Source: Saprospira grandis DSM 2844
GTDB taxonomy: Bacteria > Bacteroidota > Bacteroidia > Chitinophagales > Saprospiraceae
DNA: 64,000 bases
Direction: 5' to 3'
Assembly (NCBI RefSeq): GCF_000275825.1
Contig: NZ_JH719942.1
Coordinates: 3,078,070 to 3,142,069, forward strand
Under the pieces are notes generated by a model. The model searched no databases and had not been told where the DNA came from. It saw only the letters and a list, made by a program, of their open reading frames with translations. A program made the translations under genes and the position numbers. This document shows positions 28,272 through 36,910 of the stretch, one piece after another. Each line of letters begins with the position of its first letter. Position 1 is the first letter of the stretch.

Positions 28272-28518
28272 GGGGCCTCCGCTGAATATAATGTTGCGGC
28301 GGTTACTCCCTTCGGTCGTCGAACTGCGAACTAAAGTTCTTGTTGTCGCTGCGGGGCTCGCTGCTGTTTTGGGGCCTCCGCCTCGCTGCGCTCGTCGGCG
28401 CTACGCTGCGGGGCTCGCAGGTCTGCTCGGCCCTGCGGCGGCTTTGCCGCCTGGGTCTGGCCTGACGGCCACCCGCTCCGCATCGCTAGGCCGGCGGGCT
28501 TCGCCCGCCTCTAGGCGC
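28272..28518 (+). repeat. GC-rich multi-hairpin element, copy 11 (composite)
   Basis: A partial head at 28272 begins 9 bp after the stop and is followed by the 45-nt TAAA cassette (about 28300-28347, arms GAAC/GTTC). A full element then starts at 28371 (GGGGCCT) with tail AGGCC at 28488-28492. Stem 2 is GGCGGC-TTT-GCCGCC and stem 3 GGCC-TGAC-GGCC. A trailing hairpin GGCGGGC-TTC-GCCCGCC ends near 28518. Confidence 0.85.
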
Positions 28519-28562
28519 AGAAAAGGGGGCCTAATTATTAACATGATACATATTATATATAG

Positions 28563-29855
28563 ATGAAAAAATGGAGTTTGCTGGTCCTTTTGTTTTGGGC
28601 CATAACTGCCTCGGTCTGGGCACAGAAAACAGATCATTATCTCTTGAAAAACGTTCGTATTCATACGGGCCAAGGAGATATTATAGAAGAGGGGGCAATA
28701 GCCGTCAAGGCCGGTAAAATTGTAGACATTGGACCGGCCAAAGAACTGGCCCAAAAAAACTACAAAGAGCAGATAGATGGGCAAGGGCAGTGGGTTTATC
28801 CGGCCTTGATTGCCGCCAACACCCAATTGGGCTTGGTAGAGGTAGAGGCGGTTCGGGCTACCTTAGATTTTAGAGAGGTTGGCTACTTCAATCCCAATAT
28901 TCGCTCTGTGGTGGCTTACAATACCGACTCAGAAATATTGCCCACTATATTGAGCAATGGCATCTTATACAGCCAGGTAGTACCAGAAGGTGGACGGATT
29001 TCGGGGCAATCATCTGTTTTGCGCCTATCGGCCTTCAATTGGGAAGATGCAGCTGTAGAACTGGATGAGGGCACGCATTTATGGTGGCCCAAGCGCTTTC
29101 AGTTTACGGGTTGGTGGGCGGCTCCTGGTCCTACCAAACTCAATGAGAAATATCGGCCCACCATAGCGGGTTTGCAGCTCTATTTGGCCGAGGCCGCAGC
29201 TTATTGTCAGCAAGAGGCGCCTGAAAAAAAGAACATCAAAATGGAGAGCATGCGGGGTTTATTCTCTGGTGAAAAGCGGTTGTATGTACATGTAGATGAG
29301 GCCAAGGCGATGTTAGAGGCCCATCAATTGTTGTCGCCTTATGGAGTAAAGTTGGTTTTTGTTGGGGCGGCAGAGGCTTGGCGCATTGCCGACTTCTTGG
29401 CCGAGCAAAAGATTCCCGTCATTTTAAGCAACTTACACGCCTTGCCTCGTTTGGAGCATGATGATGTGGACCAGCCGTATAAAACACCGGCGATTTTGCA
29501 TAAAAAGGGCGTCAAATTCGCTTTGAGTATGCAAGGGAGCTGGAACCAGCGCAACCTTGCCTTTCAGGCGGGCCAAGCGGTAGCTTATGGCTTGCCCAAG
29601 GAGGTGGCCTTGGCGGCTATTACGAGCAATGTAGCAGAAATCTTGGGCCTATCGGAGCAGATTGGGAGCTTGGAAAAGGGCAAAGCGGCTAGCTTCATCC
29701 TTTCTAAGGGCGATTTATTGGATATGCGAAGCAGCCAGATTATGGCCGCTTATTTGGATGGGAAGCTTTTGGATTTGGACAAAGACAAGCAAAAGCAGCT
29801 CTACAAAAAGTATATGGATAAATATGAGCTAGAGATGCCCGCCAGCAAAAACTAA
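28563..29855 (+). CDS. Exported amidohydrolase-like protein lacking metal ligands
   Basis: This 430-aa protein has a signal peptide (about 1-21, ending SVWAQ) and one amidohydrolase-like domain. It resembles the N-terminal half of the preceding protein: KNVRIHTGQGDIIEEGAI, then YPALIAANTQLGL in place of the PGxIDxHxH motif, and a C-terminal IGSLEKGKAASFIL. Without the HxH pair it is unlikely to be a metal-dependent hydrolase by itself; it may be a non-catalytic partner of the 1008-aa protein. The GC element between them may not separate the transcripts. Confidence 0.8.
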   Translation: MKKWSLLVLLFWAITASVWAQKTDHYLLKNVRIHTGQGDIIEEGAIAVKAGKIVDIGPAKELAQKNYKEQIDGQGQWVYPALIAANTQLGLVEVEAVRATLDFREVGYFNPNIRSVVAYNTDSEILPTILSNGILYSQVVPEGGRISGQSSVLRLSAFNWEDAAVELDEGTHLWWPKRFQFTGWWAAPGPTKLNEKYRPTIAGLQLYLAEAAAYCQQEAPEKKNIKMESMRGLFSGEKRLYVHVDEAKAMLEAHQLLSPYGVKLVFVGAAEAWRIADFLAEQKIPVILSNLHALPRLEHDDVDQPYKTPAILHKKGVKFALSMQGSWNQRNLAFQAGQAVAYGLPKEVALAAITSNVAEILGLSEQIGSLEKGKAASFILSKGDLLDMRSSQIMAAYLDGKLLDLDKDKQKQLYKKYMDKYELEMPASKN

Positions 29856-29883
29856 AAACCTTGGCAATAAGGACCAAATAGTT

Positions 29884-29913
29884 TTTGATAATTGAGATAA
29901 AAGCTTATTTTTG
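29884..29913 (+). promoter_or_regulatory. Promoter of the rpsF operon
   Basis: TTTG at 29884-29887, an 18-bp spacer and TATTTTTG at 29906-29913 form a full Bacteroidota promoter for rpsF-rpsR-rplI. Confidence 0.75.
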
Positions 29914-29916
29914 CAG

Positions 29917-29946
29917 CCGCTTCTCTGCTAAGAGGGGCGGTTTTTT
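29917..29946 (+). terminator. Terminator-like hairpin in the rpsF leader
   Basis: CCGCTTCTCT pairs with AGAGGGGCGG (two G-U pairs) around GCTA and six T follow. It overlaps the expected transcription start, so it may end the upstream amidohydrolase transcript or act in the S6 leader. Confidence 0.6.
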
Positions 29947-29981
29947 ATTTTATCTAACCATATTTAACACTGTAAATCTTA

Positions 29982-30359
29982 ATGAGACAATACGAGTGTA
30001 CTTTCATCGTCGATCCCGTTCTGTCAGGTGATGAAATCAAAGAGACAGCTCAGCTTTATGTAGAGCATTTGAAAAGCAACAAATGCGAGATCGTAAATGT
30101 TGATGAGTGGGGTATCAAGCAATTGACTTATCCCATCAACCGCCGTAGTTCTGGAGCCTACTTCGTAGTAGAGTTCAAAACTGCAGAGGTAATTGGAAAT
30201 TTGATTGAGGAGCTAGAGTTGGCTTTCCGTCGTGATGACCGTGTTTTGCGTTTCTTGACTGTCAAATTGGACAAGCATGGCGTAAAATACAATGACGACA
30301 AGCGCAACGGTTTGATCGGCAAGAAAAAAGAGGAGAAAGAAGAGTCTGCTGATAAGTAG
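29982..30359 (+). CDS. rpsF: 30S ribosomal protein bS6
   Basis: This 125-aa protein is bS6 of the small ribosomal subunit, which binds 16S rRNA as a pair with bS18. It shows the bS6 start RQYECTFIVDP, WGIKQLTYPI and the RRDDRVLRFLTVK strand. The C-terminal 25 residues are a charged Lys/Glu tail. It is the first gene of the conserved rpsF-rpsR-rplI operon. Confidence 0.97.
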   Translation: MRQYECTFIVDPVLSGDEIKETAQLYVEHLKSNKCEIVNVDEWGIKQLTYPINRRSSGAYFVVEFKTAEVIGNLIEELELAFRRDDRVLRFLTVKLDKHGVKYNDDKRNGLIGKKKEEKEESADK

Positions 30360-30410
30360 TCTAATCCTTTCTAGAATCATTCATTTATTCCAATTTAAAA
30401 TTAACTTGTT

Positions 30411-30680
30411 ATGGCAAGTAGAGAAGATATCAAGTTTTTGAGCAATCCTAAAATCGGCCAAAAGCGCAAGAAATATTGCCGCTTTCGCCGTTATGGCATC
30501 AAGTACGTAGACTACAAAGATGTCGATTTCCTTATGAACTTCATCAACGAGCAAGGTAAATTGTTGCCTCGTCGTATCACTGGTAACTCAATGAAGTACC
30601 AGCGCAAAGTGGCTACTGCTGTTAAGCGTGCTCGCCACTTGGCTTTGCTACCTTATGTAGCTGACTTGATGAAGAAGTAA
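30411..30680 (+). CDS. rpsR: 30S ribosomal protein bS18
   Basis: This 89-aa bS18 has the signature [17 protein letters not shown], followed by [17 protein letters not shown] and a basic [13 protein letters not shown] helix. One cysteine remains in the N-terminal region; the zinc-binding set is absent. It lies 51 bp after rpsF and 35 bp before the rplI start. Confidence 0.97.
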   Translation: MASREDIKFLSNPKIGQKRKKYCRFRRYGIKYVDYKDVDFLMNFINEQGKLLPRRITGNSMKYQRKVATAVKRARHLALLPYVADLMKK

Positions 30681-30715
30681 TTGATTAAAGAAGATTGTTC
30701 AAAACTGATCCTGTT

Positions 30716-31240
30716 ATGGAAATTATCCTTATCAAAGACGTAGAGAACCTAGGTTATGCCAACACTTTGGTGACTGTAAAGCCTGGCTACGCTCGTAACT
30801 TTCTTATCCCTCATGGGTTTGCTATTGTTGCGAATAAAGAAAACAAAGACTCTCTAATGGAGCAAATCAGCAAGCAAGAAGCTCGTTTGGCCAAGATGGC
30901 TGCTGAAGCTCAGGACTTGGCTAGCAAGATTGAGGCGGCTACGCTTCGTATTGCGGCTAAAGCTGGAACTAGCGGTAAAATCTTTGGTTCTGTTACTTTT
31001 GTACAGATTGCCAATGCGCTTAAAGAAGGATTTGGTCTAGAAGTAGACAAGAAGAAAATCAAAATGCCTGAGGAGGTAAAAATGTTGGGTAAATACAATG
31101 CGATCATCACTTTGATGAAAGACGTACGTGCCACAGCTACTTTCGAGGTATACAATGACGATCCTAATGCTGTTGTTGCTGATGAGGTTGTAGACCAAAC
31201 TGAAGCCGCTGCTGAAAATACAGAAGAAACGGCAGAGTAA
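30716..31240 (+). CDS. rplI: 50S ribosomal protein bL9
   Basis: This 174-aa bL9 has the N-terminal rRNA-binding domain (MEIILIKDVENLG, KPGYARNFLIPHGFA), the long connecting helix (about 45-75) and the C-terminal domain (GKIFGSVTF, DKKKIKMPEEVKMLG). I use the ATG at 30716 because the conserved sequence begins there; a TTG 21 bp upstream adds only non-conserved residues. An acidic tail of about 25 residues follows. Confidence 0.96.
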   Translation: MEIILIKDVENLGYANTLVTVKPGYARNFLIPHGFAIVANKENKDSLMEQISKQEARLAKMAAEAQDLASKIEAATLRIAAKAGTSGKIFGSVTFVQIANALKEGFGLEVDKKKIKMPEEVKMLGKYNAIITLMKDVRATATFEVYNDDPNAVVADEVVDQTEAAAENTEETAE

Positions 31241-31256
31241 TTTGCTATTCTTCGCC

Positions 31257-31299
31257 TAAAAGGTCACTACTTATAATGGGGTAGTGGCCTTTTTTTTTG
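31257..31299 (+). terminator. Rho-independent terminator of the rpsF operon
   Basis: Stem AAAGGTCACTAC / GTAGTGGCCTTT with a G-U pair and nine T. Confidence 0.88.
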
Positions 31300-31368
31300 G
31301 CCTAAAAGGCCAAACTGCTTTGGATGAAAATAGTTATCTTGGCCGCTCAAAACTAGTTGACTTTTTAT

Positions 31369-32112
31369 ATGAATCTTTGCATTGACATTGGCAATAGCCG
31401 CTCGAAGTTGGCGGTTTTTTCTGAGGAGGGAGACCTTTTGCAATTGGTGACTAGAGAACGTTTTAGCCAAAAAAAGCTGGATAAGGTCTTAAAAAAGTAC
31501 CCTATTCGGCAGGCGATTCTGTCTTCTGTACGCCGAAGAAACAGCCGGATAGAGCGACAGCTCAGTGGGCAGTTAGAGCATTTTGTTCGGCTCAATTGGG
31601 AACTTGCGCTGCCCATAGAAAATAGTTATGTTACTCCAGAGACCCTAGGAAATGACCGTATTGCTGCGGTAGTGGCTGCACATAGTTTATTTTCTGACTC
31701 GGATGTATTGGTTATAGATGCGGGCACTTGCATTACCTATGATTTTATTACAGTGGGAGGCAACTACTTGGGCGGCAGTATATTAGCCGGTGTAGAAATG
31801 CGTTTTTCCGCCTTAGCGCATTTTACGGACAAGCTGCCTTTGGTCCAAAGAATAGATTTGGACCAAGAAATAGGCAATACCACATTGAGCTCTATACAAA
31901 CCGGAGTGCAGTCTGGTGTCGTTTACGAGATGCAAGGCTTTATTGCTCAATACCAAAAAGAATATCCCGAACTTCGGGTGTTAATTACTGGGGGCGATGC
32001 CGATTTTTTTGAAAAGCGCCTGAGCAGTCAACTTTTCAAGGTGCCCAATCTGGTCCTTATGGGCCTCAATCAAATTTTAAACTATCATGTGCAACAACAC
32101 ACTGCCGACTAA
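31369..32112 (+). CDS. coaX: Type III pantothenate kinase
   Basis: This 247-aa enzyme phosphorylates pantothenate in the first step of coenzyme A synthesis. The ASKHA-fold phosphate loop CIDIGNSRSK has Asp6, and GNDRIAAVVAA and DAGTCITYDF are the expected ATP and pantothenate motifs, with GGSILAGVEMR near 130. The ATG at 31369 starts right before the conserved motif. A -7-like TATCTTGG is upstream at 31335. Its last 26 bp overlap the next gene, so the two are translationally coupled, a pairing often seen in Bacteroidota. Confidence 0.93.
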   Translation: MNLCIDIGNSRSKLAVFSEEGDLLQLVTRERFSQKKLDKVLKKYPIRQAILSSVRRRNSRIERQLSGQLEHFVRLNWELALPIENSYVTPETLGNDRIAAVVAAHSLFSDSDVLVIDAGTCITYDFITVGGNYLGGSILAGVEMRFSALAHFTDKLPLVQRIDLDQEIGNTTLSSIQTGVQSGVVYEMQGFIAQYQKEYPELRVLITGGDADFFEKRLSSQLFKVPNLVLMGLNQILNYHVQQHTAD

Positions 32113-33466
32113 TGCAGTCTGCTGGGCTTTTGCCCTTCTTTTTTTGACTTCCTCTCTTTTTGCCCAAGATTATACCCGGGCCAATTCGCCTTACTCTCGT
32201 TTTGGTTTGGGAGATTTACAAGGCAATCAATTGCAGGTGGTACAGGGCTCTGCAGGAGCACTCAGTGCTACCTTTAATAGTATCTGGGAAGTAGATCTTA
32301 GCAACCCGGCTTCTTTGGGCCACCTCAGAACGACTGCCCTAGAAACGGGGATTTATTATAAGCGCTCTAGCCTGAGCGAGAAAGCCTCTGGCCTCTCGGC
32401 CACCGCAAATGATGGTAATCTGAGCTATTTTTCTATTGCTTTTCCAATTACTAGAGCTTGGGAGCTAGAAAAAGACAGCCTCCGAAAAGGGATTCCGATC
32501 CAGTGGGGGATGGGCCTAAGCTTGCTGCCACATAGCTCTATTGCCTATGATGTGCGGGTACTGCGCTCCGATGCCCAATTTGGTGATATTGAATATCAGT
32601 ATGAGGGAGAAGGAAACCGCTTTAGAGCAAACTGGTCCAATGGCTTTAAGTATAAAGGCGTATCGGCTGGAGTGAATTTGGGCTACCTCTTTGGCAACTT
32701 TTACCAAAACAATTATATCGATTTTCAGGATAGTATCTATACCTTTGGCTATGATGAAGAGTTTCAGCTAGAAGAAAATGCCTCTGGTTTGCTCTGGGAT
32801 GTAGGCCTGCAGTATGAGCACTTTTTCTCTCCTTTAGATGACGATCCCCTACTGTTTGAGGATTTACGTCTGACCGTAGGGGCTTATGCTAGCGGAAGTA
32901 GCAAAATTCAGCTACTTTCTCAAGAAAAAGTGATCCGCTATGGCGCCATTTATGCCCGAGACACCATCATTAACACAGAAGATGCCGTGAGCAGCATGCA
33001 AATGCCCTTAACCTATGGGGTTGGGGTTTCCTTAAATAAAGGCTTGCATTGGCGCTTGGGCCTCAACTTTGAGCAAAGCCTTTGGTCCTCTGGTTTTTCT
33101 CATGATAACTCTAATATCAGAATGGAGGATAGCTATACCTTTGCCCTAGGCGCAGAGTATACGCCCAACTATAAAACCAGGCATCTGCTGCAGCGGGCCA
33201 GATACCGGGCAGGCCTCTTTTATGGAACCGATGCTCGAACAATTGAGAGCGGTGGCAACGATTATCAGCTGCAGAAGTATGGCATAGCTTTTGGCTTGGG
33301 ACTTCCCATACAGCCCCTAAAATCGCCCCTGTTGGGCCATGTACAACTAGGCATAGAATATGGATTTTTGGGCCATAGCGAACTGATCAAAGAGAATTAC
33401 TGGCAGTTTAATCTGGCCTTTACGCTCAATGATGGTAGCTGGTTCCGCCGTTCTAAGTTTAGATAG
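32087..33466 (+). CDS. Outer-membrane beta-barrel-like protein
   Basis: This 459-aa exported protein starts with a signal peptide (about 10-26, ending LFAQ) followed by the phrase SPYSRFGLGD, which marks a Bacteroidota outer-membrane family often encoded next to coaX. Alternating polar/aromatic strands (NGFKYKGVSAGVNLGYLF, WQFNLAFTLNDGSWF) and a C-terminal aromatic residue (Phe, two from the end) fit a beta barrel of about 14 strands. The function is unknown. Confidence 0.8.
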   Translation: MCNNTLPTNAVCWAFALLFLTSSLFAQDYTRANSPYSRFGLGDLQGNQLQVVQGSAGALSATFNSIWEVDLSNPASLGHLRTTALETGIYYKRSSLSEKASGLSATANDGNLSYFSIAFPITRAWELEKDSLRKGIPIQWGMGLSLLPHSSIAYDVRVLRSDAQFGDIEYQYEGEGNRFRANWSNGFKYKGVSAGVNLGYLFGNFYQNNYIDFQDSIYTFGYDEEFQLEENASGLLWDVGLQYEHFFSPLDDDPLLFEDLRLTVGAYASGSSKIQLLSQEKVIRYGAIYARDTIINTEDAVSSMQMPLTYGVGVSLNKGLHWRLGLNFEQSLWSSGFSHDNSNIRMEDSYTFALGAEYTPNYKTRHLLQRARYRAGLFYGTDARTIESGGNDYQLQKYGIAFGLGLPIQPLKSPLLGHVQLGIEYGFLGHSELIKENYWQFNLAFTLNDGSWFRRSKFR

Positions 33467-33597
33467 AACATTATTTGTAAAAGAGCAGCTGGAGCAAGAA
33501 AATAGCCCTTTAACTTGGCTTTTTTAGAACAAATCTTTGCTCAACTCTTTAGAATGTTGTTTTTTTGGCCCCCAAGGTCCAAATTTGCAGCAGACAG

Positions 33598-33759
33598 GCG
33601 GCAAAGCCGCCGCAAAGGAGCGCAGCGACGCGGCTGAGGGATGGATAAGGGGGGCCGAAGGCCAGACCGAGCTTTTTGAGCAAAGCGAAAAAAGCGAAGG
33701 GCCGAGCAGACCTGCGAGCCCTGACACAGCCCGACCCGCCCAAAGGGCGGGGCAGCCCC
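33598..33759 (-). repeat. GC-rich multi-hairpin element, copy 12
   Basis: Head type GGGGCTG (33759) pairs with tail CAGCC (33636-33632), with a further hairpin GGCGGC-TTT-GCCGCC at 33598-33614. Stem 1 is CCCGCC-CTTT-GGGCGGG, stem 2 the long A/T form and stem 3 GGCC-TTC-GGCC. The head is 70 bp upstream of the next start. Confidence 0.86.
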
Positions 33760-33828
33760 AAAAGAAAAAAGCTCGAAACAAACAAGAATAAGAGCCTTGC
33801 TCTTAGCTAACTAAAAAGAACTTATATT

Positions 33829-35256
33829 ATGAAATTGCATCCAAAAAAAATGATGAAATGGGCCCTCTTCCTTGGGCTCGGGCTCTTTAGCCTGCAAACG
33901 GCTTATGCGCAAGATGCCACAACCGACAATAACTGTACAACTTGGGAGAATTACCCCAAGGGCCGAAAAGCCGCCCGCCAGCAGCACGTTATCTATCGAG
34001 ACCGATTTAATCAGCAGCAGTATAAGGAGGCCTACCCGATTTGGGAGGAGCTTTTTGAGTATGTAAAGGCGCCCAAAGAAGCAGAGACGCGCCACTTTGA
34101 AGATGGAGCCGTAATGGCTTACTATTTTGCGGGCCAGGAGGCAGATGCAGAAAAGAAAAAAGAATGGTTTGAAAAAGGGAACGCCCTTTATGAGCAAAAT
34201 GCCGCCTGTAATGGTGAAGATGCGCTGGTGCGTGCCTATCAGGCCTACTATTTATACGCCAATCAGGCGCCCATGATGGAGACCATCAAGGCCTATGAGC
34301 GCAGCCTAGAGTTGGGCAAAGAGAAGGCGCCAGCAATGATTATGACGCCTCTGGCTACCCTAACCGTTTATGCTTTCCGCTCGAATGTAGAAGGCATTGA
34401 TGCAGAGTATATGCGTAAACTTTATGCAAGTTTGGAGGAATTGGCCAAAAAGAACCCCAAAGATGATTACAAAAAAGCTTGGACCGAAGTAGATGCACAG
34501 TTTGAGCCCATTAAAGATGCCATTTTTGGCTGTGCTTATTATACCAAAATCTGGCGCCCCAAGTTTGAGGCAAACCCTCGAAACCAAGCACAGAATACCG
34601 AAATCTTGACCGTAATCGGTAAAAAATGTGGTGGGGAAGATGAGTTTTATCTGGAAGTACGAAAGGCTTTTGAAGAGGTGGCAGACAGTATTGCTGCGGC
34701 CAACTTTGATAAAATCCTTAATAGTGATACGACTACCGCCTATACCAAAATTTTGATGTATCGCTCTAAGGGCGCTCGCGAAGAAAGTGAGGAGCTCAAG
34801 AACAAAGCTTGGGAGTTTTATCCCGCGGCCATTGATGAAGAGGGTTGGGTAAGCAATGAAGTAAAAGCTGATTTGGCTTATCGCTATGCCGACCGCCTTT
34901 TCCGTGCAGGTAGTTTTGGCTCTGCTCGTAGCTATTGCCGCAAGGCCTCTAAATTCCGTCCCAACTGGGGAGAGCCTTATTTGCTCGTAGGAATTATGTA
35001 CGCTTCTAGCGGTGGACGTTGTAGCGCCAAAGGAACGGGCTGGGATGCTCAGATTTGTGTTTGGCCCGCTATCGACGAATGGGCAAAAGCTAAGTCTGTT
35101 GATCCTTCTGTAGCGGCTAAAGCCAACAAATATATTGGCCAATATAGCGCATTTATGCCCACCAAAACAGATATTTTTCAGCGCCAACTCAAAGAGGGGG
35201 CTAGCATTAAGGTGCCTTGCTGGATTCAGCAAACAACTACTATTCGCGGACGCTAG
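33829..35256 (+). CDS. Exported TPR-like protein
   Basis: This 475-aa secreted or periplasmic protein has a signal peptide (about 1-25, ending AYAQ) and all-helical repeats of the tetratricopeptide kind (FNQQQYKEAYPIWEELFEY, ALVRAYQAYYLYANQAP, LAYRYADRLFRAGSFGSARSY). The C-terminal part has a WGEPYLLVGIMYASSGGRC segment with paired cysteines. This architecture is common in Bacteroidota, where such proteins are thought to act as envelope scaffolds; no enzymatic motif is seen. It is a single-gene unit with a strong terminator. Confidence 0.78.
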   Translation: MKLHPKKMMKWALFLGLGLFSLQTAYAQDATTDNNCTTWENYPKGRKAARQQHVIYRDRFNQQQYKEAYPIWEELFEYVKAPKEAETRHFEDGAVMAYYFAGQEADAEKKKEWFEKGNALYEQNAACNGEDALVRAYQAYYLYANQAPMMETIKAYERSLELGKEKAPAMIMTPLATLTVYAFRSNVEGIDAEYMRKLYASLEELAKKNPKDDYKKAWTEVDAQFEPIKDAIFGCAYYTKIWRPKFEANPRNQAQNTEILTVIGKKCGGEDEFYLEVRKAFEEVADSIAAANFDKILNSDTTTAYTKILMYRSKGAREESEELKNKAWEFYPAAIDEEGWVSNEVKADLAYRYADRLFRAGSFGSARSYCRKASKFRPNWGEPYLLVGIMYASSGGRCSAKGTGWDAQICVWPAIDEWAKAKSVDPSVAAKANKYIGQYSAFMPTKTDIFQRQLKEGASIKVPCWIQQTTTIRGR

Positions 35257-35283
35257 ACCGTAGAAAAAAACATAAATTTGCAC

Positions 35284-35322
35284 TAAAGAGCCAACTACTA
35301 AGGGGTAGTTGGCTCTTTTTTC
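35284..35322 (+). terminator. Rho-independent terminator
   Basis: Stem AAGAGCCAACTAC / GTAGTTGGCTCTT with six T. Confidence 0.92.
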
Positions 35323-35421
35323 TTGCCCAAAGCCTATGCTTTAATCAAAAAATTACCCATTGAGTCTGTGCCTAGATATCCTTTGGCCCAGAAATAGTTT
35401 AGCAAGATAAGTAGATAGTTT

Positions 35422-35582
35422 GGGGCTGCCCCTCGCTTCGCTCGGGTCGGGCTATGTCGCAGCTCGCAGGTCTGCTCGGCCCTTCGCTTTTTCGCTTTGC
35501 TCAAAAGCTCGGTCTGGCCTTCGGCCACTGCTATCTATCCCTCAGCCAGGCGCTGCGCGCCTCGGCGGCGGCTTCGCCGCCT
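35422..35582 (+). repeat. GC-rich multi-hairpin element, copy 13
   Basis: Head GGGGCTG pairs with tail CAGCC (35543-35547). Stem 1 is CCCTCGC-TTC-GCTCGGG, stem 2 the long A/T form and stem 3 GGCC-TTC-GGCC. Hairpins AGGCGC-TGC-GCGCCT and GGCGGC-TTC-GCCGCC follow to 35582. Confidence 0.86.
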
Positions 35583-35690
35583 TCCATTTTGGACCCAAAA
35601 AAGAGGAAGCACCAAAAACGCAACTGCTTACATCTTATCAATAATACTATTAAGCCCAAAGGATTCCCCACTAATAAAAAACTAGAACAT

Positions 35691-36845
35691 ATGAAAATTC
35701 TTCATTTTTTCGTCTTTGGGCTGTTGCTCAGTTTTGGCGCAGTCCAAGCCCAAACTCCATCCCTAACAGCCCCCCTAGTAGAAAAATCGCGACAGCAGAC
35801 AGCCGAACCCAAAATTCAAATTGCGCTCCTATTGGATGCCAGCGGCAGCATGGACGGCCTTATTGAACAAGCCAAAGCGCAGCTCTGGAAAATTGTCAAT
35901 GAATTGGCCCGTAGCCGCAAAGATGGCAAAGCTCCAAACATTGAGTTGGCGCTCTATGAATATGGCAAAGACAATCACCCCAGCAAAAACGGCTATTTGT
36001 TGCAGCTTGCTCCATTGACTACAGATTTGGACCTAGTTTCGGAAAAACTTTTTGAAATTCGCACCAATGGCGGCTCTGAGTATTGTGGTTGGGCCATAGA
36101 AGATGCCTTAGATAATTTGAATTGGTCCGATAGAGAGGAAGATCTCAAACTCATTTTTATTGCAGGTAACGAACGCTTTACTCAAGGTCCAAAAAACTAT
36201 AAAAAGGTTTGCAAAGCTGCCGTAAAACGCAATATTGTGGTCAATACCATTTTTTGTGGCGCCTGCAAACAAGGTGTGCAGCTATTCTGGAAAGATGGAG
36301 CCGATCGGGCCGAGGGCAAGTACCTTTGCATCAACCAAAATGAAAAGATTGCCCATATTGAAGCACCTCAGGATGCAGAAATTCTCCGCCTCAATGACAC
36401 CCTCAATCGTACCTATATGAGTTATGGTGGCCGCAAAGGAGCCGAAATGAAAGCTCGCCAAAAGAAACAAGATGTCAATGCCGCTGCTTTTAGTCTAACC
36501 GAGCGGGCCATTTCTAAATCTTCTGGGGCCTACAAAAACTCCTCTTGGGATGCTGTAGATGCCTATGTAGAGAATGAAGATGTCATTTTGGAGGCTGATG
36601 AAGAGGAGCTACCCGAAGAACTCCAAGGGCTAGAGAAAGACAAGCGCAAGGAAGTGATAGAAGCCAAGATGAAGGAGCGAGAACGCATTCAAAATGAAAT
36701 TCAGGAACTAAGTAAACAGCGTTCGGCTTACATAAGTAAGGAGCGGAAAAAACAAGCGGGCCAAAAAGGCAATAGTTTAGATGACGCCATGCTTGATGCC
36801 GTTCGAGAACAAGCCACTAAAGAAGGCTTCATTTTTGAGAAATAA
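35691..36845 (+). CDS. Exported VWA-domain protein
   Basis: This 384-aa exported protein has a signal peptide at the ATG chosen here (MKILHFFVFGLLLSFGAVQAQ); longer in-frame extensions would read repeat DNA. The von Willebrand factor A domain (about 42-215) has a full MIDAS start DASGSMDG (Asp49, Ser51, Ser53) and GGSEYCGWAIEDAL. Cysteines at FCGACKQG are unusual for the domain. The C-terminal 130 residues are strongly charged and helical (EELPEELQGLEKDKRKEVI). It probably binds a metal and a protein partner in the envelope. Confidence 0.85.
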   Translation: MKILHFFVFGLLLSFGAVQAQTPSLTAPLVEKSRQQTAEPKIQIALLLDASGSMDGLIEQAKAQLWKIVNELARSRKDGKAPNIELALYEYGKDNHPSKNGYLLQLAPLTTDLDLVSEKLFEIRTNGGSEYCGWAIEDALDNLNWSDREEDLKLIFIAGNERFTQGPKNYKKVCKAAVKRNIVVNTIFCGACKQGVQLFWKDGADRAEGKYLCINQNEKIAHIEAPQDAEILRLNDTLNRTYMSYGGRKGAEMKARQKKQDVNAAAFSLTERAISKSSGAYKNSSWDAVDAYVENEDVILEADEEELPEELQGLEKDKRKEVIEAKMKERERIQNEIQELSKQRSAYISKERKKQAGQKGNSLDDAMLDAVREQATKEGFIFEK

Positions 36846-36873
36846 AGTTAGACCTTAAAGTTGTCCCAAAAGA

Positions 36874-36906
36874 AGGGCTGCCGAATTTTCGGCAGCCCTC
36901 TTTTTT
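36874..36906 (+). terminator. Rho-independent terminator
   Basis: Perfect stem AGGGCTGCCGAA / TTCGGCAGCCCT with six T. It lies between convergent genes and may serve both. Confidence 0.93.
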
Positions 36907-36910
36907 GGTC

